This document shows positions 9,011 to 17,143 of a DNA stretch of 64,000 nt, one piece after another. Origin of the DNA: Candidatus Sulfotelmatobacter sp. GTDB taxonomy: Bacteria > Vulcanimicrobiota > Vulcanimicrobiia > Vulcanimicrobiales > Vulcanimicrobiaceae. Numbering within the stretch: the first letter of the stretch is position 1; each line of letters starts with the position of its first letter. Made by a program: the position numbers and the translations under genes. Where the stretch lies: assembly GCA_035504415.1 (NCBI GenBank), contig DATJRY010000008.1, positions 1 through 64,000 on the forward strand. The letters are read 5' to 3'. The notes under the pieces were generated by a model. It had not been told where the DNA came from. It made no database searches and saw only the letters and a program-made list of their open reading frames with translations.

Positions 9011-10591
9011 ATGAGGGCGCTGGTGCGAGCGCTGGCGCTCGCCCTGGCGGTCGCTGCGGCCGCCGGGTGCACGCGTGCGGGCTCCGGCAACGGCCGCCCC
9101 GCCGACGTGCTCGTGCTCGGAGAGACCAGCGAGCCCAGCACGCTCAACCCGTTGCTGCTCGAAGGTCCGGCCGCGACGATGGTCGCGCCGCTGATCTACT
9201 CGTACCTGGTGACGTACGCACCCGACGGCCGGCCCATTGCCGACGTCGCGCGCACCGTGCCGACCGTCGCGAACGGGGGGATCGCGCGCGACGGATTGAC
9301 GGTGACCTATCATCTGCGGCCCGGCGTGCGCTGGCAGGACGGCCGCCCGCTGACCGCGCGCGACTGCGTCTTCACCTTCCACGCGATCATGGACCCGCGC
9401 ACGCTGGCGCCCGACCGGCACGGTTACGACCAGATCGCGAGCGTGCGTGCCCCCGACGACGCGACGCTGGTGGTGCGGCTCAAACGGCCGTACGCGCCGC
9501 TGGTGACGACCTTTCTGGCGCCCAACGCGAACTATCCGATCATGCCGGCGCATCTGCTGGCCGGACTGCCCGACATCAACCATCTCGATCCGGAGCGCTA
9601 CACGGTGGGCAGCGGACCGTATCGGTTCGTGCGCTGGGACCGCGGCGACCAACTGGTGCTCGCGGCGAACGCCGGCTACTTTCGGGGCCGCCCGCGTATC
9701 GCGCGGCTGGTGATTCGGTTCGTCCCGGACGGGACGACGATCGTCGAGCAGCTGCGCACGCACGAGCTCGACGGCGCGCTCGACCTGATCGATCCGGGGC
9801 TCCTCGCCTCGCTGCGTGACTTGGCCGACACGGACGTCGTGACGACGCCGGCTTGGGGCGTCGCGATCGTGTACTTCAATGCACAACGCGGGCCGACGGC
9901 GGATCCCGCGGTGCGGCGCGCGCTCAGCGAAGCGGTCGACGCCGAGCGCGTGATCCGGCGCGCGACGCAGGGCGCGTACGGTGCCGCGCACGCCTGGCGC
10001 GGACTGTTCGGCGCGGACGCCGTGAGCGCGGCGCTTCCGCGTTACGATCCGACCGCCGCGCGAGCGGCGCTTGCGGGACGGCACCTCGCGCTCACGCTGG
10101 TGTACTCGACGGCGCTCCCGCTCTACCGCGTCATCGCGACCGAGGTGCAGGCGCAGCTGCGTGCCGCCGGTGTCGACCTCGCGCTGCACGCCTACGCGCC
10201 GGGCCAGTTTCGTGCGCCGGCCGCGAACGGCGGCCCGATGTTCGGCGGCAAGTTCGACCTCGTCCTGAGCGACATCTACTCGACCGGCGACGAAGACACC
10301 GCCGCGTTCTTCGCCTGCGACGAGCGCGCACCGGCGGGGTTCAACATCGCGCGCTTGTGCGACCCGCGCTTCGACGCGGCGGCTGCGCGCGCCATGCACG
10401 CGACCGATCCGGGCGCCCTGCGCACCGCCGAGACGGCGTTCGAGACGCAGCTCGCTCGCGACGTACCGGCGATCGCGCTCTGCCAGCTGCGCTTCATCAG
10501 CGCCTTCGACGATCGATTGCGAGGCGTCGCGCCGATTCCGGCGACCCCGTATGCCGGTGCCTGGGCATGGTCGCTGCGAGGGCCGTCGTAA
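9011..10591 (+). CDS. Peptide/nickel-type ABC transporter substrate-binding lipoprotein
   Basis: 526 residues, SBP family 5. The signal peptide ends in a lipobox AAAGC with Cys20, so the protein is a lipoprotein. Family blocks: SEPSTLNPLLLEG after the signal, VTYHLRPGVRWQDGRPLTA, YTVGSGPYRFVRW and AVRRALSEAVDAERV. These binding proteins take up peptides in other bacteria. No permease or ATPase genes lie next to it in this window, so it would have to use a transporter encoded elsewhere. Its position after the D-glutamate genes and regulator supports peptide (murein fragment) scavenging; that is inference. Confidence 0.9.
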   Translation: MRALVRALALALAVAAAAGCTRAGSGNGRPADVLVLGETSEPSTLNPLLLEGPAATMVAPLIYSYLVTYAPDGRPIADVARTVPTVANGGIARDGLTVTYHLRPGVRWQDGRPLTARDCVFTFHAIMDPRTLAPDRHGYDQIASVRAPDDATLVVRLKRPYAPLVTTFLAPNANYPIMPAHLLAGLPDINHLDPERYTVGSGPYRFVRWDRGDQLVLAANAGYFRGRPRIARLVIRFVPDGTTIVEQLRTHELDGALDLIDPGLLASLRDLADTDVVTTPAWGVAIVYFNAQRGPTADPAVRRALSEAVDAERVIRRATQGAYGAAHAWRGLFGADAVSAALPRYDPTAARAALAGRHLALTLVYSTALPLYRVIATEVQAQLRAAGVDLALHAYAPGQFRAPAANGGPMFGGKFDLVLSDIYSTGDEDTAAFFACDERAPAGFNIARLCDPRFDAAAARAMHATDPGALRTAETAFETQLARDVPAIALCQLRFISAFDDRLRGVAPIPATPYAGAWAWSLRGPS

Positions 10592-10679
10592 CCGGGCGTC
10601 GCACGGGTCTGGCACGCATGGACAGCCCGGTCGTCGCCCCGCACCACGTGCAGGTCACCCGTTCCAGCGGATCCCGCGC

Positions 10680-11267
10680 GTGATCCCCGGCCTGCTGCTG
10701 GCGAGCACGGTGACGGTCATCGTGCACGTCGTGCTCGACGTTCCGCAACCGGGCCGCCATCTCGCGTCGTACGAACGCACGCTGCGACGGCTCGGCCCGG
10801 TACGCGATCGCTTCGGACTGGGGACGTGGACCGTCGGTGCGGGCGGGGCCGACGTTGCCTTCGAGCCGGTCGATCACGTCGTCGTCGTGCGCGCGCGCAG
10901 CGAGGCGGTGGCGCCGGTGCTGGCGCCGCTGCTCGACCGCATCCGCACCGAGCTGCATCAGCAGGAGGTGCTGGCCGAGATCGTCGGCGTCGCGGACGCG
11001 GCGGTGGGGACGCCGGCGCGCGACCTCGAGGTGGTTCTGCCGTTCTCCGCGGGCGCCGAGAGGATCGAGCAGGTGCACCGCATCTTCGGCGACGGCGGCC
11101 GGTCGGGGGCCTCGCAGTGGACGGACGCGGCCGGGATCCACGTCGCTTCGAGCGTGGCGCTCCCCTCGCTCGCGCGGATCGAACGCCGCCTGCGGGCGGC
11201 GGGCCTGCACTGGAGGAGCACGCCCGCGACGCTCGAGGTCTCCGTTCGGACGGCGGCTGCATCGTGA
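10680..11267 (+). CDS. Hypothetical two-domain protein
   Basis: About 195 residues if it starts at GTG 10680; the open frame goes further upstream into the end of the binding-protein gene but that part looks like a shadow. No RBS is clear. I see two alpha/beta halves: HVVLDVPQPGRHL to about residue 100 and DLEVVLPFSAGAERI to the end, each with a long Arg-rich helix (RRLGPVRDRFG and LARIERRLRAAG), which suggests an internal repeat or a two-domain ferredoxin-like fold. The N-terminus (IPGLLLASTVTVIVHVVLDV) is hydrophobic but reads more like a strand pair than a membrane helix. I do not recognise the family. Confidence 0.55.
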   Translation: MIPGLLLASTVTVIVHVVLDVPQPGRHLASYERTLRRLGPVRDRFGLGTWTVGAGGADVAFEPVDHVVVVRARSEAVAPVLAPLLDRIRTELHQQEVLAEIVGVADAAVGTPARDLEVVLPFSAGAERIEQVHRIFGDGGRSGASQWTDAAGIHVASSVALPSLARIERRLRAAGLHWRSTPATLEVSVRTAAAS

Positions 11268-11360
11268 GAACCCCTAGCGAGGGAGGGTCCTCCTCCCGGC
11301 TCCAGTCTTGACATGGGGCCCCTTGCATCCACCCCGAGCTCGTGCTAGGGTGAAGCCCTC

Positions 11361-11441
11361 ATGACCCGCTGTCGCATGATGACGACGACGACGATGACGA
11401 CTACCCTCGGCGAGGGCAGGTCTCGGTCGACGTACGCATAG
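11361..11441 (+). CDS. Threonine leader peptide (thrL-like) upstream of hom
   Basis: A 26-codon frame, ATG 11361 to TAG 11441. The peptide begins MTRCR and then has MMTTTTMTTT at residues 6-15: seven Thr and three Met codons in ten. Nine of 26 residues are Thr. Five of the nine Thr codons are ACG, the codon read by tRNA-Thr(CGT), a gene for which lies at 30248. AGGGTGAAG lies upstream of the ATG as a weak RBS. The peptide ends before a strong terminator and precedes homoserine dehydrogenase, the classic arrangement of a translation-coupled attenuator; E. coli thrL is the known parallel, but this peptide is not homologous by eye. Confidence 0.85.
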   Translation: MTRCRMMTTTTMTTTLGEGRSRSTYA

Positions 11442-11473
11442 CGCGAACAGCGACAGAAGACACGGCCCTCGCC
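11404..11473 (+). promoter_or_regulatory. Antiterminator/alternative hairpins of the hom attenuator
   Basis: GGCGAGGGC at 11409-11417, inside the leader frame just after the Thr codons, is the exact complement of GCCCTCGCC at 11465-11473, the 5' arm of the terminator, so a 9-bp antiterminator can form. The same segment can also fold back on CCCTC at 11404-11408 (with GAGGG 11412-11416), giving the 1:2 hairpin. A ribosome stalled at the Thr run (11382-11405) would cover CCCTC and free GAGGG for the antiterminator; a ribosome that finishes the peptide would leave the terminator to form. Confidence 0.8.
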
Positions 11474-11498
11474 ACTGCGGCGAGGGCCGTTTTCGTTT
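11462..11498 (+). terminator. Intrinsic terminator of the hom attenuator
   Basis: Perfect 12-bp stem ACGGCCCTCGCC (11462-11473) with GGCGAGGGCCGT (11479-11490), a 5-base loop, then TTTTCGTTT. It lies between the leader peptide stop and the hom RBS. Confidence 0.88.
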
Positions 11499-11529
11499 CC
11501 GACCTCTTTCAACCGACCTGGAGGATCCC

Positions 11530-12714
11530 GTGTACACACTCCCGCGCGTCCACTGCTCGTCCGACCCCGTCTCGCTTGCGATGACGGCGACGACGACGCG
11601 CACGCGCGGCGTGGGTCTGCTGGGCTGCGGCACCGTCGGTTCGGGCGTTGCGCGCCGGCTCGTCGCCTCGCACCCGGGCCTGATCCGCTCGATCGTGGTG
11701 CGCGACCCGAACAAAGCGCGCGACGTCGTGTGGGAAGACTTCGACGTCGATCCGTTCGAGGTCATCGACGATCCGAACATCCGCGTCGTCGTCGAGTGCA
11801 TCGGCGGCCTGGGCTTGGCGCGCGAGCTAGTGCTGCGGGCGATCGCGCGCGGCAAAGACGTCGTCACGGCCAACAAAGATTTGATCGCGACCGAAGGCCC
11901 GTGGCTGGCGGCATTCGCGGCCCGCACCGGCGCCTCGCTGCGCTACGAAGCCGCGGTCGGCGGCGCGATCCCGATCGTGCGCGCGCTGGCGGGCGCGTTG
12001 GCCGCCGAAGAGGTGATCGAAGTCGGCGGCGTGCTCAACGGCACCACCAACTTCGTCCTCTCGGCGATGGAGGACGGCGCCGAGTACGACGAGGCGCTGG
12101 CCGAAGCGCAACGGCTCGGCTTCGCCGAGGCCGATCCGCGCGCCGACGTCGAGGGCCATGACGCCGCGCACAAGCTGGCGATCCTGGCCGGCCTGGCGTT
12201 CCACCGGCCTTCGGTCTCGCCGGCGCTGGCGCGGCGGGGCATCGCCGGCCTCTCGCGGGCCGACGTCCAGGCCGGCGTCGAGCGCGGACTGCGCCTCAAG
12301 CTGCTGGCGATCGCGCGCCGGTCCGCCGAGGGCGTCATCGAGGCCGGCGTGACCCCCGCCTACGTTCCGGCCGACCACGCCTTCGCGCGTCCGCGCGGCG
12401 CGCAGAACGTGGTGCGGGTGCTGGGCCGTGGCTGCGGCGAGCTGACCTTCGCCGGCACCGGCGCCGGCGGTGACGCGACGGCGTCGGCGGTCGTGGCCGA
12501 CGTCATGGCGGCGCTCGACGAACGCGGCGGCGCGGTCCCGGCGCACGACGGTGAGGACTTGGTAGCCGCTCCGCTGCGCGGTTCGGTGCTGGTACGTTTC
12601 GGCGACGGGCGGATCGTGGAGCGAGAGGGAATCGCTCTGAACGCACCCGCCGGGGCACTGGATCAGCTAGGCGACGTTCGCTCGGTGATCCCGCTCTGGC
12701 GAGACGCGGCCTAA
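11530..12714 (+). CDS. hom: Homoserine dehydrogenase
   Basis: NAD(P)-dependent reduction of aspartate semialdehyde to homoserine, the branch to threonine and methionine. GTG 11530 has GGAGG five bases upstream; an in-frame ATG at 11581 is the alternative. 394 residues. Motifs: Rossmann GLLGCGTVGSGVARRL, the TANKDLIA block, YEAAVGGAIPIVRAL and the LNGTTNFVLSAM catalytic block. It is shorter than Gram-positive type enzymes and I see no clear C-terminal ACT domain; the last 60 residues (HDGEDLVAAPLRGSVLVRFGD) are a short beta-rich tail. If allosteric feedback by threonine is indeed absent, transcriptional attenuation upstream would be the main control. The methionine genes metX/metY are 10 kb away. 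Confidence 0.93.
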   Translation: MYTLPRVHCSSDPVSLAMTATTTRTRGVGLLGCGTVGSGVARRLVASHPGLIRSIVVRDPNKARDVVWEDFDVDPFEVIDDPNIRVVVECIGGLGLARELVLRAIARGKDVVTANKDLIATEGPWLAAFAARTGASLRYEAAVGGAIPIVRALAGALAAEEVIEVGGVLNGTTNFVLSAMEDGAEYDEALAEAQRLGFAEADPRADVEGHDAAHKLAILAGLAFHRPSVSPALARRGIAGLSRADVQAGVERGLRLKLLAIARRSAEGVIEAGVTPAYVPADHAFARPRGAQNVVRVLGRGCGELTFAGTGAGGDATASAVVADVMAALDERGGAVPAHDGEDLVAAPLRGSVLVRFGDGRIVEREGIALNAPAGALDQLGDVRSVIPLWRDAA

Positions 12715-12795
12715 GGACCTACCCTCCATCGACCGACGACCCGAGAGTACCCCGCGTTTGGCCGCGACCGGACGGGAGGTACAAAGGGAGGCAGA

Positions 12796-13500
12796 ATGAG
12801 CGCACGGACCCTGCGCTATGTGCCCCGTCACCCGCTCGCGTGCAGCATGGCCGTGATCGTCGCGATCGGCTGCACGTTCTCGCTCACCACGGCACGCGCA
12901 AGCACCAGCCCCGCCCCGGACGGAACCGCGATCGACGCCGACCGCGTCGTCGCGCTGGTCACCGCCGGCAGCGGACAGCTCGACTCGTACATCGTGCCGT
13001 TGCACATCGACGCGCGCGTTCGCAAGCTGTTCACGTTCCACGTCAAGCTCGACGGCACGGTCTATTTCAAGCGGCCCGAACGGGTCAAGCTCGAGATGGG
13101 CCTGGTGCCCGCGCAATACCGGCACTTGTTCGCGGCGCTCGGCTCGCCGCTGACCTGGTCGCAGCGGTTCGACTTCAGCACCGAATCGGTCACCATGGAC
13201 GGTGCACGCAAGATGTATCATCTGCGCGGCACGCCGCGGACGACCGACCCGCAGATCGCGTCGGTGGCGCTCGACGTCCCCGAAGAGCACCTCGGCGCGA
13301 TGCATGTGCGCTGGACGTGCGTCGACGGCACCGCGATCGACGAACACGTGTACCCGGGCAACGACGGCACCTACGATCTGCCCAAGCGCGCGGAGATCGA
13401 GATGACGGCGCAAGGTTTCCACGTCGACGCCGACCTGCTGTACGGCGACTACGCCCTCAACGAGGGCTTCCCGGACTCCGTCTTCACCGGCGGTTCCTGA
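12796..13500 (+). CDS. Secreted protein, LolA-like outer-membrane sorting fold
   Basis: 234 residues. ATG 12796 follows GGGAGG. N-terminal basic stretch and a hydrophobic segment ending near TTARAS give a signal peptide cleavable around residue 36. The mature part is a single beta-rich domain: strands such as FHVKLDGTVYFKRPERVKLEMG and VTMDGARKMYHLRG resemble LolA/outer-membrane lipoprotein-sorting proteins (a half-barrel with a hydrophobic pocket), but the match is by shape of strands only. It stands between hom and the RiPP operon, with 143 bases to the next gene, so co-transcription with either is uncertain. Confidence 0.7.
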   Translation: MSARTLRYVPRHPLACSMAVIVAIGCTFSLTTARASTSPAPDGTAIDADRVVALVTAGSGQLDSYIVPLHIDARVRKLFTFHVKLDGTVYFKRPERVKLEMGLVPAQYRHLFAALGSPLTWSQRFDFSTESVTMDGARKMYHLRGTPRTTDPQIASVALDVPEEHLGAMHVRWTCVDGTAIDEHVYPGNDGTYDLPKRAEIEMTAQGFHVDADLLYGDYALNEGFPDSVFTGGS

Positions 13501-13643
13501 GGCTCGTCGAGGACGACCCGTTCGAGCGGCACGAGTACGCGACGAACGAGTCGGGGCTGCCTCGCGGGGCCGAGGAAGGGCCGTCCGGGCCGAGGGAGAA
13601 GGTGCGGGCCTGACTGTGCGCGGGTGAACAGGGGGTGTGAAGG

Positions 13644-14495
13644 GTGCAGTCGCCTACGGTTCGCCGTGCGTTTCGCGACGACGGCTTGCAGAGCCGTTTT
13701 GACGCGGCCGGTTTCGTGATCATTCCATGTCTGGACGCGAACCGGGTCGCACGGTTGCGGGCGGCGTACGACGCCGCCGACACGAAGATCATCAATCGCG
13801 CCTTCTCGGCGAGCCTGATGAGCGACGAGCCGGAATACCGCGCGCGCGTCAACACCGCGATCTTCGAGGCGTGTACCGAGCCGCTTGCCGAGATCCTCGA
13901 CGATTACCGGATCTCATACGTGCAGTTCTTCACCAAACGGTCGGGCACCGCGCACACCCTGCCGCTGCACCAAGACCCGACGTTCTTGGACGAGAGCCGC
14001 TTCGAGTCGCTCAACTTCTGGATCCCGCTGGTCGACGTGTCGCCCGCGAACTCGTGTTTGCGCGTCGTACCCGGCAGCCACCGGCTCAACCGGCAGCTGC
14101 GCTCGCAGCTCCCGCGTTTTCCGTACCCCGAGCTGGTCGAGGTGATCGAGCGGCGCTTCCTGTACGACTGCACGATGCCGGCCGGATATGCGTGCGTGAT
14201 GAGCGCGCGACTCATCCACGGCTCGCACGCCAACATGACGCCCCACCACCGGATGGCGGCCTCGGCCGTGGCCGTCCCGGTCGAGAGCGACGCGTACTAC
14301 ATCTTTCAGCGCCGGGAAAAGGGCCCGTTCGAAGCGTACGCGGTCGCCCCTGACTTTCACCGCACGCACCCCTTCGGCACGCCGCCGCCGGATTCGATGG
14401 TGCCGTTCCTCGAGTGCCCGTACGCGTTCGATCCGATCGACGAGGGCGCACTCGAACGCGTCGTCGCCGAGGCGGGGTTGGCGACCGCCGTTTGA
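13644..14495 (+). CDS. Phytanoyl-CoA dioxygenase (PhyH) family oxygenase 1
   Basis: 283 residues, Fe(II)/2-oxoglutarate oxygenase. GTG 13644 follows GTGTGAAGG. The facial triad is visible: H109-Q-D111 in LPLHQDPTF and H192 in RLIHGSHAN, with the 2-oxoglutarate-binding Arg expected in HHRMAAS. LNFWIPLVDVSPANSCLRVV and PGSHRLN are standard PhyH blocks. It is the first gene of a 12-gene same-strand run that continues to 24124, and a paralogue follows directly. The substrate is unknown; the operon context (two tiny precursor peptides, radical SAM enzyme) suggests a tailoring hydroxylase on a peptide or on a small lipid-like moiety. Confidence 0.88.
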   Translation: MQSPTVRRAFRDDGLQSRFDAAGFVIIPCLDANRVARLRAAYDAADTKIINRAFSASLMSDEPEYRARVNTAIFEACTEPLAEILDDYRISYVQFFTKRSGTAHTLPLHQDPTFLDESRFESLNFWIPLVDVSPANSCLRVVPGSHRLNRQLRSQLPRFPYPELVEVIERRFLYDCTMPAGYACVMSARLIHGSHANMTPHHRMAASAVAVPVESDAYYIFQRREKGPFEAYAVAPDFHRTHPFGTPPPDSMVPFLECPYAFDPIDEGALERVVAEAGLATAV

Positions 14496-14500
14496 TCGCG

Positions 14501-15337
14501 ATGTCGATGTTCCGCGATCCGCAAGTTCAACGCGCGTACGACCGCACCGGGTACGCGGTGGTGCCGTTTCTCGACGGGGACGAGGTCGAGCGGCTGAACC
14601 GGACTTGGGCGGCCCTCGACGAGGCGGTCCACGCGCGGCCCTTCTCCGCCAGCATCATGAGCGGCGACCCGGCGTACCGCCGGGCCGTCAACGAGGCGAT
14701 CGGCGAGGTGTTCGCGCGACGTCTCAACGAGATCATGATCGACTATCGATTCAGCTTCGGGAGCTTCGTCGCGAAGCTCGCCGGCAGCACGGGCCGGCTG
14801 CCGGTGCACCAAGACCCGCAATTCGTCGAGGAGCCGCGCCACGAAGCCGTCAACTTCTGGGTACCGCTGGTCGACGTCGACACGCGAAACGCGTGTTTGC
14901 GCGTGATGCCCGGCAGCCACCGCCTCAATCGCGGGCCGCGCGGCACCTCGCGCGCGTTCCCCTATCCCGACTTGATCGAGCTGGTCGAAGCGCAGTACCT
15001 GGTCGACGTGCCGATGCGCGCCGGCGAAGCGTGTCTGACGAGCCACCGCACGTTCCACGGCTCCGGCCCTAACCTGGCCGCGCAGCACCGCGTCGTCGCC
15101 GCGGCGATCGTCGTGCCCGCCGACGCCGAGATGCGCTACCTCTATCAGGGCGCGGGCACGCCGCCCGGCACGATCGACGTGTTCGCGGTCGACGACGGCT
15201 TCTTCCGGCGCCACGTCTTCGGCGCCCCGCCGCCCGGCCTGCCGCTGCTCGAGCGGATTCCGGCGCGGGTCGATCCGTTGACCCGCGAACAGCTTGCACG
15301 CGCCTTCGCCGATTCGACCGCGCGGGCACTGGTATGA
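14501..15337 (+). CDS. Phytanoyl-CoA dioxygenase (PhyH) family oxygenase 2
   Basis: 278 residues from ATG 14501 (TTG 14492, overlapping the previous stop, is the alternative; neither has a clear RBS). Paralogue of the preceding gene over its whole length: LPVHQDPQF holds H103 and D105, NFWVPLVDVDTRNACLRVMP and PGSHRLN align block by block, and H186 is in TFHGSG. All iron ligands are present, so both copies should be active. The last four bases overlap the next start (ATGA). Two tandem PhyH enzymes could act on two positions of one substrate or on two substrates; the operon also has two precursors and two JmjC enzymes. Confidence 0.87.
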   Translation: MSMFRDPQVQRAYDRTGYAVVPFLDGDEVERLNRTWAALDEAVHARPFSASIMSGDPAYRRAVNEAIGEVFARRLNEIMIDYRFSFGSFVAKLAGSTGRLPVHQDPQFVEEPRHEAVNFWVPLVDVDTRNACLRVMPGSHRLNRGPRGTSRAFPYPDLIELVEAQYLVDVPMRAGEACLTSHRTFHGSGPNLAAQHRVVAAAIVVPADAEMRYLYQGAGTPPGTIDVFAVDDGFFRRHVFGAPPPGLPLLERIPARVDPLTREQLARAFADSTARALV

Positions 15338-16251
15338 CGGCGTCGGCCGAGCGCGCGTTGGCCGACGGGACGCGGTTCCTGCTGGAGATGCAAGCGCCCG
15401 CGGGGTGCTGGCGCGACTTCGAGGTCGATCGCGCCGACGAGTCCGACGCCTGGGTCACCGGATACGTCGGGACCGCGCTGGCCGCCGTCGCCGCGGCAAC
15501 GGGTTGGGATCTCGGCGGCGCGGTCGCCGCCGCGCGTGCCTTCCTCCTCTGCGCCGCGGCAGAACGGCCGGGCTGGGGCTTCAACGGCGACGCGCCGCCC
15601 GACGCGGACTCGACGGCGTGGGCGACGCTGATGTTGGCTGCCAGCGGCGGCGCACCGGCGTTGGCGTACGGCGCGCTGCGCACGCATCGACGCCCGGACG
15701 GTGGCTTCTCGACCTACGTGCGCTTCTCCGATCCCTCGATGTGGGAGCAGAGCCAGGCCGACGTCTCGGCGGCCGCGCTGCAAGCGCTGGCGCAGGAGCG
15801 GGGCGCCGATCGGGCCGACCTCGCGGCGACCGGCGACTACCTGCGCGCGGCCCAGCGCCCCGACGGGTCCTGGCCGTCGTATTGGTACGCGACGCCGCTG
15901 TATGCGCTCGTGCACGCCCTGCACGCGCTGGCTGCGAGTGACGCGTCCGCCGCCGGCGCGCCCGCCGCCGCCGCGTTGTCGTTCGCGCGCGCGCAAGGCG
16001 TGCCGGACGACGACGCGTTCGCGCTGGCGCTCCTGGCGGAGCTCGAGGCGTGCTTCGGCGACGGCCGCGCCGGCCAGCTGCGCGACGCGTTGATCGCCTT
16101 GCAGCGCGCGGACGGGCGGTGGACCGCCGGCCGCCCGTTCATGCGCCCCGACCCATGGAAGTACGCGCCCGGGGACCCCGATGCCGCGATCGTCGACAAA
16201 TACGGGCTCTTCACGACCGCGACGGTGCTGCGGGCGCTGTGCCGTGCCTGA
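15334..16251 (+). CDS. Alpha-toroid protein, prenyltransferase/squalene-oxidase repeat type
   Basis: 305 residues made of alpha-alpha repeats with QW-like ends: GCWRDFEVDRADESDAWVTG, RPDGGFSTYV, RPDGSWPSYWY and RADGRWTAG. It resembles half of a class II terpene cyclase / squalene-hopene cyclase barrel. D90-A-D92-S-T94 sits where such enzymes carry their catalytic DxD(D/T), in the motif PDADSTAWATLML, but the exact DxDD acid is not present, so activity is open. Starts by a 4-base overlap with the PhyH gene and overlaps the next gene by 8. With a class I synthase-fold gene directly after it and another at 23222, a terpene-like chemistry inside this operon is possible; a scaffold or peptide-binding role is the other option. 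Confidence 0.78.
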   Translation: MTASAERALADGTRFLLEMQAPAGCWRDFEVDRADESDAWVTGYVGTALAAVAAATGWDLGGAVAAARAFLLCAAAERPGWGFNGDAPPDADSTAWATLMLAASGGAPALAYGALRTHRRPDGGFSTYVRFSDPSMWEQSQADVSAAALQALAQERGADRADLAATGDYLRAAQRPDGSWPSYWYATPLYALVHALHALAASDASAAGAPAAAALSFARAQGVPDDDAFALALLAELEACFGDGRAGQLRDALIALQRADGRWTAGRPFMRPDPWKYAPGDPDAAIVDKYGLFTTATVLRALCRA

Positions 16252-17143
16252 CGTCGAGGAGCAAACGCTGCGCGCGCTCGCGCGGCGAACGGAGAACGAC
16301 GAGCTGGCCCGCCAGGCCGATTGGCCGGCGCGCGTGCAATTGCGCGCGCCCGAGCGCGAGAAGACGTTCGCCGCCCTGCCGTACGCCTTCGCCGGTGCTT
16401 TTCGTCCGATCGACGCCGAGGCGCTGCGCGCGCTGGCGCTGGTGTGCAAGCTGCTGCGCGGAGCGGAGTCGCTGGTGGACGCGCCGCCGGCCGCCTCCGA
16501 GCGCCTCGCCGATCCGACGCTGCGCGTCTTCGCGGCGCAGAACGAGGCGCTGACCGCCCTGGCGCGGCTCGGCCCGGCGCCCGCGGTCTGGACGGCCGTC
16601 CACACGGCCCAGACGCGCCTCGCCCACGCGCTCTGCGCCGAAGAGGCGTACCGTAGCGGGCGGCGGCCGCTGATGGAGCTCAGCGACGACGAGGCGAGTG
16701 GGTACGCCGCCGCGCGCGGCGGCGCAATCCGCGTCGCTCTGGCCGGCGTGGCCGCGTTCGCCGGCGAGGCGCCGCCCGCGGGGTTGGCGACGTCGGTCGA
16801 GCGGTATTGCGAGGCGCGTCAAGTGGCGAGCGATCTCGCGGGCTGGCGCGCGGATCTCGATGCCGGCCGCCCGACGATGGTGCTGGCGCGCCTGGCGCGC
16901 GCGGCGCCGGACGCGTTCCGCGCCGCCCCGTCTGCTCGTCCCCAGGCGCTTGCCCGCGCGTTGTTCGCGGGCGGCGTCGCCGCCGACGTCGCGGGTTTGG
17001 TGGCCGCGCGCGCCGACGAGGCGCTGGCGGAGGCGGCGGCGTTCCCGCGCGCGCGGCCGTGGGCGGGGATCGTCGAGCTCGTGGCTCGGCCCGCGCGCGC
17101 GTTGTTCGCCGAGCTCGCCGAGACGGTCGCGGTGACGGGATGA
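16244..17143 (+). CDS. Class I isoprenoid-synthase-like helical protein (degenerate)
   Basis: 299 residues from GTG 16244. All-helical. The late block YCEARQVASDLAGWRADLDAG lines up with FVANQMVDDLRDWREDIRDG of the gene at 23222, so the two are distant paralogues. Here the first Asp-rich motif is not recognisable and the second has lost an Asp (ASDLAGW instead of VDDLRDW), so metal-diphosphate chemistry is doubtful. The start overlaps the toroid gene by 8 bases and the end overlaps the next gene by 4, indicating tight coupling. It may be a non-catalytic partner of the toroid or of the intact paralogue. Family call is by local motif and helix pattern only. Confidence 0.6.
   Translation: MPDVEEQTLRALARRTENDELARQADWPARVQLRAPEREKTFAALPYAFAGAFRPIDAEALRALALVCKLLRGAESLVDAPPAASERLADPTLRVFAAQNEALTALARLGPAPAVWTAVHTAQTRLAHALCAEEAYRSGRRPLMELSDDEASGYAAARGGAIRVALAGVAAFAGEAPPAGLATSVERYCEARQVASDLAGWRADLDAGRPTMVLARLARAAPDAFRAAPSARPQALARALFAGGVAADVAGLVAARADEALAEAAAFPRARPWAGIVELVARPARALFAELAETVAVTG

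Noticed and set aside
8384-10615. Very long minus-strand open frame opposite the regulator and binding-protein genes
   Set aside because: Arg/Gly/His-rich shadow of high-GC plus-strand genes; no RBS or recognisable domain.
13501-13643. Frame continuing after the secreted protein (DDPFERHEYATNESG)
   Set aside because: No start codon or RBS of its own and only about 37 codons; probably non-coding spacer before the RiPP operon.
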